A stretch of DNA of 64,000 bases from Bacteroides gallinarum DSM 18171 = JCM 13658 (GTDB lineage: Bacteria; Bacteroidota; Bacteroidia; Bacteroidales; Bacteroidaceae), in the NCBI RefSeq assembly GCF_000374365.1, contig NZ_KB894128.1:1-64000 (forward strand), written 5' to 3'. Position numbers and translations under genes: made by a program. Of this stretch, positions 1 to 7,058 are shown in pieces; position 1 is the first letter of the stretch, and every line of letters begins with the position of its first letter. A model generated the notes under the pieces. That model saw only the letters and a list, made by a program, of their open reading frames with translations. It ran no database searches and was not told the origin of the DNA.

Positions 1-130
1 CAAACGGGAACACTGAGTGAAGCCTGCCAAGCTCACTCTCATTAAAACTTTTGCGGTATTTTTCCAGAACATCAAATTCTGTGAAGCCCAAAGTTGGGTG
101 AATTTCGGAAATATTTTGTATCTTAGCCAT
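1..130 (-). CDS. IS transposase, N-terminal fragment (cut by window edge)
   Basis: A minus-strand reading frame opens with ATG at 130 and stays open to the window edge, giving 43 residues that begin MAKIQNISEIHPTLGF and include SELGRLHSVFPF. The SELGRLH-VFPF block is familiar from the N-terminus of transposases common in Bacteroides genomes (IS4/IS1182-like groups); I recognise the style, not the exact IS family. The catalytic part lies outside the window, so it cannot be judged whether the element is intact. The sequence after the start codon (131-300) holds palindromes and a tandem duplication that may belong to the IS end. Confidence 0.55.
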   Translation of the reverse strand, partial: MAKIQNISEIHPTLGFTEFDVLEKYRKSFNESELGRLHSVFPF

Positions 131-300
131 ATCTTAGTCGGGGAATTTCCCCCGTTTTGGCCTTCAAACCTTATTTGCGGGGGAATACCTAAAGATACAA
201 AAAAGCCAGCTAATTCGCAATATTTTGTGTATGAATTAGTTGGCTGATTTTATATTATTTACTGAATGTCCCTATTTACTGAATGTCCCTTTGCAGTCGG
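131..300. repeat. IS-end/intergenic region with hairpin and 17-bp tandem duplication
   Basis: A stem with arms AGCCAGCTAATTC (204-216) and GAATTAGTTGGCT (233-245) has one mismatch. It is followed by a perfect head-to-tail duplication of ATTTACTGAATGTCCCT (257-273 and 274-290). The hairpin could be a terminator or part of the IS end; no protein-coding gene is credible here. Confidence 0.5.
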
Positions 301-316
301 AAAGAAGGTGTGCCGG

Positions 317-433
317 AATTCACCGCAGACTATACAGATTAGTACCGATTTTCTATCTCCGTAATCGGTTATTTAATTTCAGCCTGTGCTAATCTGTACT
401 AATCTGTGCTGCTCTGTGTAATTCTGTGTGGTG
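317..433. repeat. Imperfect palindromic intergenic element
   Basis: Nested inverted arms are visible: CAGATTAGTAC (335-345) against GTACTAATCTG (396-406), ACCGATT (344-350) against AATCGGT (363-369), and an outer TTCACC/GGTGAA pair near 320 and 430. The right arm contains a short run of AATCTGT-like words. It lies just past the 3' end of the minus-strand oxidoreductase gene and may fold in its transcript tail. No coding potential is seen in 300-462. Confidence 0.5.
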
Positions 434-462
434 AACTCTGATGCACTCCTTTCTGCTCGTGT

Positions 463-2772
463 TTACTTCTTTTTAAGTTGTTCGTTCATGGAAGCGGCAG
501 CTTTCCGGCCGTCACCCATAGCGAGGATTACGGTTGCACCGCCGCGTACGATGTCGCCGCCTGCATAGATTGTCGGAATGGACGACTGCATGCTGTCGTT
601 TACGGCAATCGTGCCTTTGCGTCCTAACTCCAAGCCTTCGATAGAGCTGGGAACGATAGGGTTCGGCGATACGCCTACGCTGACGATAGCAAGGTCTATG
701 TCGATTGTTTCGGTGGCTCCCGGAATGGGGACGGGGCTGCGGCGTCCGGATGCGTCGGGTTCACCCAGCTTCATTTTCTGAAGGACTACCTGTTTTACTT
801 TTCCCTGTTCGTCGGCAATGTACTCTATCGGGTTATGGAGTGTCAGGAATTCTACTCCTTCTTCTTTGGCGTGTTTCACTTCCTCGATACGGGCAGGTAT
901 TTCCTCTTCCGAACGGCGATAGATAATCATGGCGCGTTCTGCCCCCAGGCGGCGGGCTGTGCGGACAGAGTCCATAGCCGTGTTGCCGCCGCCGATAACG
1001 GCCACGCACTTGCCGAAAGGTACGGGGGTATCGGAATCTTCACTGGCGGCGTCCATGAGGTTGACACGTGTGAGGTACTCGTTGGAAGAGAGGATGTTGA
1101 TAGAGTTCTCGCCGGGTATGTTCATAAAGTTCGGCAGTCCGGCGCCGGAAGCGACGAATATGCCTTTGAAGCCTTCTTCTTCCAGTTGCTTCACGCTTAA
1201 TGTCTTGCCGATGATACAGTCTTTGATGAATTTCACACCCATTCGGACGAGGTTTTCAATCTCGACGTCCACCACTTTGTTGGGTAAACGGAATTCGGGA
1301 ATACCGTATTTCAATACGCCGCCGATTTCGTGCAGCGCCTCGAATACAGTAACGTCGTATCCGTATTTCGCCATATCTCCGGCAAAAGACAGCCCGGCAG
1401 GACCCGAACCGATTACAGCAACTTTGATGCCGTTTTTCTCTTTGATTTCGGGAACGGAGATTTGTCCGCTTTCGCGTTCGTAATCTGCGGCAAAGCGTTC
1501 CAGGTAGCCGATAGCTACCGGCTTTTCGTTCATCTTCAGGTGGATACACTTGGATTCGCATTGTTTTTCCTGCGGGCAAACGCGGCCGCAAACAGCTGGT
1601 AGTGCACTGGTTTCTTTCAATGTCTTGGCAGCTTCCAGGAATTCGCCGCGTTCTATATTCTTGATGAAGCGGGGGATGTCTATACCTACGGGGCAACCTT
1701 CCGTACAACCCGGATTGGCACAGTCCAGGCAGCGTTTGGCTTCTGTGAGCGCCTGTTCTTCGGTCAGTCCCCGGTTCACTTCTTCTTTGCGGCTGTGCGA
1801 GCGGTATTCTGCATCCAGCTCGTTCATAACCACCCGTGGAATGGCGGCGCGTTCTTTGGCTTTCATGGATTTGCGCAGCTCTTGACGCCAAGCGGCATTG
1901 CGGCTCTTTTCGTCTGTTTGTTGGGTGTTTTCACCAGTTGCCTGGCAGGTTTGCGGTGTTTCCAGTTTATGCATTTCTTCGCGTTCGATGTTTTTGAATG
2001 CGCCCATGCGTTTCAGCATTTCATCGAAATCTACTTGATGTCCGTCGAATTCGGGGCCGTCTACGCATACGAATTTGGTTTTGCCGCCGATAGTGATACG
2101 GCAGGCGCCGCACATGCCTGTTCCGTCTACCATGATTGTATTCAGGGATACATCGGTGGGTATCTCGTATTTCTTTGTCAGCAGGCAAACGAATTTCATC
2201 ATGATTGCCGGACCTATACAGAAGCATTTGTTTATTTTCTCGCGTTTGATAACTTCTTCTACCCCTTCCGTAACCAAGCCTTTGCGACCGTATGAGCCGT
2301 CGTCCGTCATGATAATGACTTCATCGGAGCTTTCCCGCATTTCTTTTTCGAGGATAATCAGTTCTTTGGTACGGCCTGCCAGTACCGTGATTACGCGGTT
2401 GCCGGCAGCTTTCAGTGCCTGTACGATAGGAAGCATCGGAGCTACGCCCACACCGCCGCCCGCACATACTACGGTTCCGAAATTCTCGATATGGGTAGCT
2501 TGTCCCAGCGGACCGACAACGTCGGTTATATAATCGCCTTCATTCAATTCGCACAAGCGGGTGGATGAGAGTCCCACTTCTTGTACGACCAAAGTGATAG
2601 TTCCTTTTACGGGGTCGGCAGAAGCGATAGTCAGCGGCATACGCTCGCCCTTTTCGCCTACACGTACTATTACAAAGTGCCCTGCCTTGCGTGATTTAGC
2701 AATTAACGGTGCTTCGATTACTAATTTGAAGACCTTTTCAGAGAAATGTTCTTTGCTAATGATTTTATTCAT
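463..2772 (-). CDS. Fused NfnAB-like NAD(P)H:ferredoxin oxidoreductase (DHOD-B NAD-binding subunit / GltD-type fusion)
   Basis: A 769-residue fusion. The first ~275 residues are a ferredoxin-reductase-type FAD/NAD module with AGGGVGVAP and a [2Fe-2S] cysteine cluster (GTGMCGACR ... FVCVDGPEF). The rest is a GltD-like flavoprotein with two cysteine-rich cluster motifs (CLDCANPGCTEGCP and CGRVCPQEKQCESKC), a FAD Rossmann motif (GSGPAGLSFA) and an NADPH motif (GGGNTAMDSVRTA). Such pairs form NfnA/NfnB, which couples NADH, NADPH and ferredoxin; annotation pipelines often call the fused form 'dihydroorotate dehydrogenase B NAD-binding subunit/glutamate synthase'. No glutamate synthase large subunit lies beside it, so an Nfn role is more likely. 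It is a single-gene unit with its own promoter (2829-2858). Confidence 0.88.
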   Translation of the reverse strand: MNKIISKEHFSEKVFKLVIEAPLIAKSRKAGHFVIVRVGEKGERMPLTIASADPVKGTITLVVQEVGLSSTRLCELNEGDYITDVVGPLGQATHIENFGTVVCAGGGVGVAPMLPIVQALKAAGNRVITVLAGRTKELIILEKEMRESSDEVIIMTDDGSYGRKGLVTEGVEEVIKREKINKCFCIGPAIMMKFVCLLTKKYEIPTDVSLNTIMVDGTGMCGACRITIGGKTKFVCVDGPEFDGHQVDFDEMLKRMGAFKNIEREEMHKLETPQTCQATGENTQQTDEKSRNAAWRQELRKSMKAKERAAIPRVVMNELDAEYRSHSRKEEVNRGLTEEQALTEAKRCLDCANPGCTEGCPVGIDIPRFIKNIERGEFLEAAKTLKETSALPAVCGRVCPQEKQCESKCIHLKMNEKPVAIGYLERFAADYERESGQISVPEIKEKNGIKVAVIGSGPAGLSFAGDMAKYGYDVTVFEALHEIGGVLKYGIPEFRLPNKVVDVEIENLVRMGVKFIKDCIIGKTLSVKQLEEEGFKGIFVASGAGLPNFMNIPGENSINILSSNEYLTRVNLMDAASEDSDTPVPFGKCVAVIGGGNTAMDSVRTARRLGAERAMIIYRRSEEEIPARIEEVKHAKEEGVEFLTLHNPIEYIADEQGKVKQVVLQKMKLGEPDASGRRSPVPIPGATETIDIDLAIVSVGVSPNPIVPSSIEGLELGRKGTIAVNDSMQSSIPTIYAGGDIVRGGATVILAMGDGRKAAASMNEQLKKK

Positions 2773-2828
2773 TATCTTATAATTTTGTTGGTATAATTAC
2801 GTAATTTCTTTCAGATTGATAGATTTTG

Positions 2829-2858
2829 CAAAGATACGGCTTATTTGTTAATAACAAA
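2829..2858 (-). promoter_or_regulatory. Promoter of the Nfn-like gene
   Basis: Read on the minus strand: -33 TTTG (2858-2855), about 18 bp, then -7 TATCTTTG (2836-2829). This matches the Bacteroidales consensus TTTG / TAnnTTTG and lies about 57 bp before the ATG at 2772. Confidence 0.6.
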
Positions 2859-2920
2859 GAATGTATCGGGAAAAAAGAGGGCAGGAGGAGGGGATAAGAC
2901 GATTTTGAAGGTAGGGAATG

Positions 2921-3350
2921 GGGTTTGGAGGGAGGCTTTTTGGGGGGGGGGATAACTTTATGGGGTAAGGTTGTTTTTGAGAGGAGTAGCTTCTTAGGGT
3001 AAATTTGCTTTGAGGGAGAAAGTAACTTCTTGGAATAAATTTATTTTTGAGGGGAGCGGCTTTTTAGGTTAAATTTGTTTTGAGGGGGAGAGTAACTTCT
3101 TGAAATAAATTTGTTTTTGAGGGGAGTGGCTTCTTAGTGTAAATTTGCTTTGAGGGGGAGAGCAACTTCTTGAAACAATTTTGTTTTTGAGGGTAGTGGC
3201 TTCTTAGGTTAAATTTGTTTTGAGGGGGAGAGCAACTTCTTGGAACAAATTTGTTTTTGAGGGGAGCGGCTTCTTAGTGTAAATTTGCTTTGAGGGAGAG
3301 AGCAACTTCTTGGAATAAATTTGTTTTTTTGAGGGGAATGACTTTTGGGG
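2921..3350. repeat. 70-bp tandem repeat array (about five copies)
   Basis: The word TTCTTAG (or TTTTTAG) recurs at 2991, 3061, 3131, 3201 and 3271, an exact 70-bp period. Each unit consists of two similar half-units of ~35 bp, both of the form CTTCTT...AAATTTG.TTTTGAGGGG. Copies decay at both ends. The plus strand is G/T-rich and poor in C. There are no spacers, so it is not CRISPR. The array fills most of the gap between the Nfn-like gene and the REP transposase; I see no gene in it. Confidence 0.85.
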
Positions 3351-3420
3351 TAAAATTGTTTTGGGAGAGAATAATTTTTTGAAGCAAGGTTATTTTGATA
3401 AAGAATAATTTTGGGGTAGT

Positions 3421-3501
3421 AAGGCTGAAAGCCTTATATCTTATAGCCCGGGGTAACACCCCGGGGAAACTATACATTTCCCATTTGCGCCCTGAAAGGG
3501 C
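3421..3501. repeat. Left REP-like arm of the RAYT unit
   Basis: A 45-bp segment (3421-3465) with two internal palindromes (AAGGCTGAAAGCCTT and CCCGGGGTAACACCCCGGG) is the inverted copy of 4015-4059, differing at only a few positions. A further palindrome, GCCCTGAAAGGGC (3489-3501), mirrors 3975-3987. These are the structured ends expected of a REP element mobilised by the transposase between them. Confidence 0.8.
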
Positions 3502-3508
3502 ATAAGCA

Positions 3509-3961
3509 TTAACTCCATAGGTATTCTTCTTTATATTCAACTTGGTAACTTTTCAGGAATTCAACCAATTCTTCTTTAAAGTTTTTCTTTGTATGATGCT
3601 CTTTTTGGTTCCGGATGTAATTGGTGACGGTATCAACTTTTGATTGGCTGACTGAAAATGCGGCATAACCGCTTTGCCATGCAAAGTTGGAGTATTGGGG
3701 ATATTTGCCTTTTATCCATTTGGAGGAACTTCTTTTGATTTCTTGTAATAGAATGGCAGTAGAAACTGTGCTTGTCAATTCACAGAGAATGTGTATGTGA
3801 TTGGTAGTGCCACCTATGATGATGCTTTTGCATAGGTTTTGATTGATGATTCCCCCTATATAAGAGTGTATTTCATTCAGATTTTTTTCAGGTAATAGGT
3901 CTTCGCGATTTTTGGTGGAGAAGATGATGTGTATGTAGATTTTGTTTAAGGATTGTGACAT
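3509..3961 (-). CDS. REP-associated tyrosine transposase (Y1/IS200-like, RAYT)
   Basis: A 150-residue single-domain Y1 transposase. The HUH metal-binding motif is His55-Ile-His57 (TTNHIHIL) and the likely nucleophile is Tyr115 in VTNYIRNQKEHH. The length is normal for IS200-type enzymes (about 140-160). No TnpB is present, and the gene is bracketed by inverted REP-like palindromes, which identifies it as a RAYT (domesticated REP-copying enzyme) rather than a classical IS200 element. The reading frame is intact, so the protein could be functional. Start: ATG at 3961 directly after the right-hand palindrome region. Confidence 0.85.
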   Translation of the reverse strand: MSQSLNKIYIHIIFSTKNREDLLPEKNLNEIHSYIGGIINQNLCKSIIIGGTTNHIHILCELTSTVSTAILLQEIKRSSSKWIKGKYPQYSNFAWQSGYAAFSVSQSKVDTVTNYIRNQKEHHTKKNFKEELVEFLKSYQVEYKEEYLWS

Positions 3962-3974
3962 GATGTGGGGTTTT

Positions 3975-4059
3975 GCCCTTTCAGGGCGTAAGAGGGGATA
4001 GGGGTGGATGATTACCCAGGGTGTTACCCTGGGCTGTAAGATATAAGGCTTTCAGCCTT
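3975..4059. repeat. Right REP-like arm of the RAYT unit
   Basis: GCCCTTTCAGGGC (3975-3987) and the 45-bp block 4015-4059 (CCCAGGGTGTTACCCTGGG followed by AAGGCTTTCAGCCTT) are reverse-complement counterparts of the left arm. Together the arms define a unit of about 640 bp (3421-4059). Confidence 0.8.
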
Positions 4060-4060
4060 C

Positions 4061-4510
4061 AGTTTTGCGTTTCATTCTTTAGCTTTGCATTTTAGTCTTT
4101 AGTTCAGTGTTTCAGCCTTCAGTTCTGCGTTTCAGTCTTCAACTTTGCATTTTGGTCTTCAACTCTGTGTTTCAGCTTTCGGTTCTGCGTTTCAGTCTTT
4201 AGCTTTGCATTTTGGTCTTCAGTTCAGTGTTTCAGCCTTCAGTTCAGTGTTTCAGCCTTCAGTTTTGCGTTTCATTCTTTAGCTTTGCATTTCGGTCTTC
4301 AGCTCTGTGTTTCAGCCTTCAGTTCTGCGTTTCAGTCTTCAACTTAGCATTTCGGTCTTTAGTTCAGTGTTTCAGCCTTCGGTTCTACGTTTTCAGTCTT
4401 AAACTTTGCATTTCCGTCTTCAGTTCTCTCTCTCAGCCTCCGATTCTGCATTTTCAGCCTTTAACTCTGTCTTTCAGCCTTCAGCTTTATATTCTTAGCC
4501 TTTAACCTCA
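4061..4510. repeat. 20-bp tandem repeat array (about 22 copies)
   Basis: Units of exactly 20 bp follow one another without spacers, for example TTCAGTGTTTCAGCCTTCAG, TTCTGCGTTTCAGTCTTCAA and CTTTGCATTTTGGTCTTCAA. Three unit types tend to rotate, giving a 60-bp super-period. One-base slips appear after ~4390 and copies decay to ~4510. The unit core TTTCAGCCTTCAG is the same as the outer edge of the adjacent REP arm. The plus strand is T-rich and A-poor. The open frame at 4212-4505 is a by-product of the periodicity. The remaining bases to 4665 hold only the serS terminator. Confidence 0.9.
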
Positions 4511-4584
4511 TAGCTTTTTGTTCTAATTTTCATGACTTTTATCTTTGTTGTTTTACATTTAAGCTCTTCAATCTTAGATTTTTA

Positions 4585-4632
4585 TAAAAAAAGTGCATCA
4601 GAATACAAAATCCTTATTATTCTGATGCACCT
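4585..4632 (-). terminator. Terminator of serS
   Basis: Arms GTGCATCAGAATA (4593-4605) and TATTCTGATGCAC (4618-4630) form a 13-bp perfect stem. Read on the minus strand it is followed by a run of T, as expected downstream of serS. Confidence 0.85.
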
Positions 4633-4665
4633 TTTATTATTTTAGATAAGGAAGTGATTCCTTCC

Positions 4666-5940
4666 TTAATCAATCATCTCGAATCCTGTATACGGAATCA
4701 GGGCTTTCGGTATGCGGATACCTTCCGGGGTCTGGTTATTTTCCAATAAAGCGGCTACGATACGCGGTAGAGCCAGTGCGGAACCATTCAACGTATGGCA
4801 AAGCTCTGTTTTCTTTTCTGCCGTGCGGTAACGGCATTTCAAGCGATTGGCCTGATAGGTGTCGAAATTGGATACGGAGCTTACTTCCAGCCAGCGTTTC
4901 TGTGCTTCGGAATATACTTCGAAGTCAAAGCAGAGGGCGGCAGTAAAGCTCATGTCACCGCCACACAGACGGAGGATGCGGTAAGGCAATTCGAGCTTCT
5001 GAAGCAACCCTTCTACGTGGTTCAGCATTTCTTGGTGGGATTCTTGAGAATGTTCCGGCTTGTCGATGCGCACTAACTCTACTTTGGAGAATTCGTGCAG
5101 GCGGTTCAAGCCGCGCACATCTTTACCGTAAGAACCGGCTTCGCGGCGGAAACATTGTGTGTATGCACAGTTCTTGATAGGCAATTGCTTTTCGTCGAGG
5201 ATTACATCGCGGTAGATATTGGTTACGGGAACTTCGGCAGTAGGAATCAGGTATAAATCGTCTACTTCGCAGTGGTACATCTGGCCTTCTTTGTCGGGCA
5301 ACTGACCTGTGCCGTAGCCGGAAGCGGCGTTGACCACTGTCGGCGGCATTATTTCCGTATAGCCCGATTTGCGTGCTTCGTCCAGAAAGAAGTTGATGAG
5401 CGCACGTTGGAGTTGTGCACCTTTGCCTTTGTAGACCGGGAATCCTGCGCCTGTAATCTTAACACCCAGGTCGAAGTCTATCAGGTCGTATTTCTTTGCC
5501 AGTTCCCAATGGGGAAGCGCGTCTTTGGGAAGTTCGGTTTCCATGCCGCCCATTTTCTCGACTACGTTGTCGTCGGCGTTCACTCCTTCGGGTACGCTGT
5601 CGTAAGGGATATTGGGAATTGTATAAAGCAGATTTTGTAGGTCGGTTGCCGCCTGCTCCATTTCTTCCTGTAATGTTTTGTTGGCTTCTTTCAGTTCGGC
5701 TACGCGTTGTTTGGCGGTTTCCGCATCGTCTTTCTTGCCTTCTTTCATTAACAGCCCGATAGATTTGGAAAGGGTGTTGACTTCCGACAGGTTTTTATCT
5801 AAAATGGTTTGAGTGTTGCGTCGTTTGTTGTTGGTTGCCAGCACTTGTTCAATCGTTTCTTTGGCATTCTTGAAGTGCTTTTTCTCCAGGCCGCGTATTA
5901 CCGCGTCGGTGTTGTCTGTAATTTGTTTAATGGTAAGCAT
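4666..5940 (-). CDS. serS: Seryl-tRNA synthetase
   Basis: A 424-residue class II aminoacyl-tRNA synthetase that charges tRNA-Ser. The N-terminal long helical hairpin (about residues 30-105, rich in K/E/Q heptads) is the tRNA-binding arm. Class II motif 2 appears as CFRREAGSYGKDVRG and motif 3 as GSALALPRIVAALLENNQ. Length is normal for bacterial SerRS. It has its own promoter and terminator and stands alone between the repeat region and the L21-L27 operon. Confidence 0.97.
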   Translation of the reverse strand: MLTIKQITDNTDAVIRGLEKKHFKNAKETIEQVLATNNKRRNTQTILDKNLSEVNTLSKSIGLLMKEGKKDDAETAKQRVAELKEANKTLQEEMEQAATDLQNLLYTIPNIPYDSVPEGVNADDNVVEKMGGMETELPKDALPHWELAKKYDLIDFDLGVKITGAGFPVYKGKGAQLQRALINFFLDEARKSGYTEIMPPTVVNAASGYGTGQLPDKEGQMYHCEVDDLYLIPTAEVPVTNIYRDVILDEKQLPIKNCAYTQCFRREAGSYGKDVRGLNRLHEFSKVELVRIDKPEHSQESHQEMLNHVEGLLQKLELPYRILRLCGGDMSFTAALCFDFEVYSEAQKRWLEVSSVSNFDTYQANRLKCRYRTAEKKTELCHTLNGSALALPRIVAALLENNQTPEGIRIPKALIPYTGFEMID

Positions 5941-5979
5941 ATCTTATACTTGTTTTATGATATTCCGGGTTTGAGAGAG

Positions 5980-6010
5980 CAAAGATAGTGCAAATCGAAA
6001 GTAATACAAA
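5980..6010 (-). promoter_or_regulatory. serS promoter
   Basis: Minus strand: -33 TTTG (6010-6007), 19 bp, -7 TATCTTTG (5987-5980); about 40 bp from the start codon at 5940. A good match to the Bacteroidales consensus. Confidence 0.65.
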
Positions 6011-6039
6011 AAAGATGCTTGCTTATTTTTACGTTTAAA

Positions 6040-6078
6040 AAGAAAGGGATGCAATCTGAAAAGATTGCATCCCTTTGC
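6040..6078 (-). terminator. Terminator of the rplU-rpmA operon
   Basis: Stem arms AAGGGATGCAATCT (6044-6057) and AGATTGCATCCCTT (6062-6075) with a GAAA loop; on the minus strand it is followed by TTTCTTTTT. Placed directly after rpmA. Confidence 0.85.
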
Positions 6079-6096
6079 TTTATTTCTGTCGGAAAC

Positions 6097-6366
6097 TTAT
6101 GCTTCTGCGTTTTCAGCAGGAACGACAGAAACGAATCTTCTGTCTGCTTTACCTACTTTGAACTGTACAGTTCCGTCTATCAAAGCGAAAAGAGTGTGGT
6201 CTTTACCCATACCGATGTTGTTACCCGGGTGGAATTCAGTACCTCTTTGACGAACGATGATGTTACCTGCTTTGCAAGCTTCGCCACCAAATATCTTAAC
6301 GCCTAATCTCTTACTCTGCGATTCGCGGCCGTTCTTAGAACTACCGACACCTTTTTTATGTGCCAT
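6097..6366 (-). CDS. rpmA: 50S ribosomal protein L27
   Basis: An 89-residue basic protein with the N-terminal signature [20 protein letters not shown] and the conserved [28 protein letters not shown] region (split here by description, not spacing) typical of bL27, which sits near the peptidyl-transferase centre. It starts directly with MAHKKG, so there is no cleavable N-terminal extension of the Firmicutes kind. Second gene of the rplU-rpmA operon, 22 bp after rplU. Confidence 0.97.
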   Translation of the reverse strand: MAHKKGVGSSKNGRESQSKRLGVKIFGGEACKAGNIIVRQRGTEFHPGNNIGMGKDHTLFALIDGTVQFKVGKADRRFVSVVPAENAEA

Positions 6367-6388
6367 TTCTTCTTACTTTTTTAATTGA

Positions 6389-6706
6389 TTAAGCTACTAC
6401 TTCCTTAATTGTTAACTCTGTAAATTGCTGACGGTGACCGTTCAGTTTGCGATATCCTTTTCTTCTTTTCTTGTGGAAAACAAGAACTTTGTCGCCTTTT
6501 ACCAAACCGGAAACAACTTCGCAAACTACTTTTGCGCCTTCTACCGTAGGAGCGCCTACAGTGATGTTACCGTCTTTGTCTACCAAAAGAACTTTTTCAA
6601 ATTCTACTGTCGCACCGGCTTCTGCATTTTGCATGTGGTGTACAAACAGCTTTTTGCCAGCTTCTGCTTTGAATTGCTGACCGTTGATTTCTACAATTGC
6701 GTACAT
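6389..6706 (-). CDS. rplU: 50S ribosomal protein L21
   Basis: A 105-residue bL21 with the usual opening [19 protein letters not shown] and the [19 protein letters not shown] 3' block that contacts 23S rRNA. First gene of the conserved rplU-rpmA pair; transcribed from a strong consensus promoter (6798-6829) with a ~85-nt leader. Confidence 0.97.
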   Translation of the reverse strand: MYAIVEINGQQFKAEAGKKLFVHHMQNAEAGATVEFEKVLLVDKDGNITVGAPTVEGAKVVCEVVSGLVKGDKVLVFHKKRRKGYRKLNGHRQQFTELTIKEVVA

Positions 6707-6797
6707 TTCTTATATATAATGTATAAGTTAGCTCCGTCGGGTGGTTTCTAATCACTTAGAAAGCACTTGATTGAACCCGGTGCGGAATAATCGGGCA

Positions 6798-6829
6798 CAA
6801 AATTACATCTTTTATTTGGAACGGGCAAA
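6798..6829 (-). promoter_or_regulatory. rplU-rpmA promoter
   Basis: Minus strand: -33 TTTG (6829-6826), 20 bp, -7 TAATTTTG (6805-6798). This is a close match to the Bacteroidales vegetative promoter. The leader to the ATG at 6706 is long enough for a regulatory structure, but I cannot identify one. Confidence 0.7.
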
Positions 6830-6941
6830 TCTTTCTTTCTCTTTTTTAAGAGAATTGGTGTTTTATGCTTAAGCAAATTCTTCTCCATAGGCCGGAGTGT
6901 TCCGGAGGCGGCGCTAAGGGGTGGAGATGCGGATATTTATT

Positions 6942-7026
6942 CGTTCTACCGTGGGGAATATTTTGTTCCACCGTGAGGGAAGTTTTGTTCCACCACGGTG
7001 GAACGAAACTTTCTCCCTGGTGGAAC
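6942..7026. repeat. Nested GTTCCACC inverted repeat
   Basis: GTTCCACC occurs at 6965-6972 and 6987-6994, and its complement GGTGGAAC at 6997-7004 and 7019-7026. The inner pair forms an 18-bp palindrome with a 2-bp centre; the outer pair plus the intervening GAGGGAAGTTTTGTTCC-like bases extend the dyad to about 62 bp. A diverged copy (CGTTCTACCGTGG) lies at 6942. It sits between the 3' end of the HAD gene and the rplU promoter. No gene is seen in 6830-7058. Confidence 0.75.
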
Positions 7027-7058
7027 GATTTAATTATAGCAAGGAATTTCCTTGAACG

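Noticed and set aside
463-2772. Glutamate synthase small subunit or pyrimidine dehydrogenase subunit as the literal function
   Set aside because: No GltB or PyrD gene is adjacent and the two halves match the NfnA-NfnB arrangement better.
3274-3540. Minus-strand frame of 88 codons crossing the left REP arm and 70-bp array
   Set aside because: It overlaps the transposase end and is made of palindrome and repeat sequence; such frames recur wherever REP elements occur.
4212-4505. Open frame of 97 codons (S/F/V/L-rich) in the 20-bp array
   Set aside because: It is a consequence of the 20-bp periodicity, with no ribosome site and no recognisable fold; the repeats decay without regard to codon position.
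2921-4510. CRISPR arrays
   Set aside because: Both arrays are head-to-tail tandem repeats without unique spacers, and no cas genes are near.
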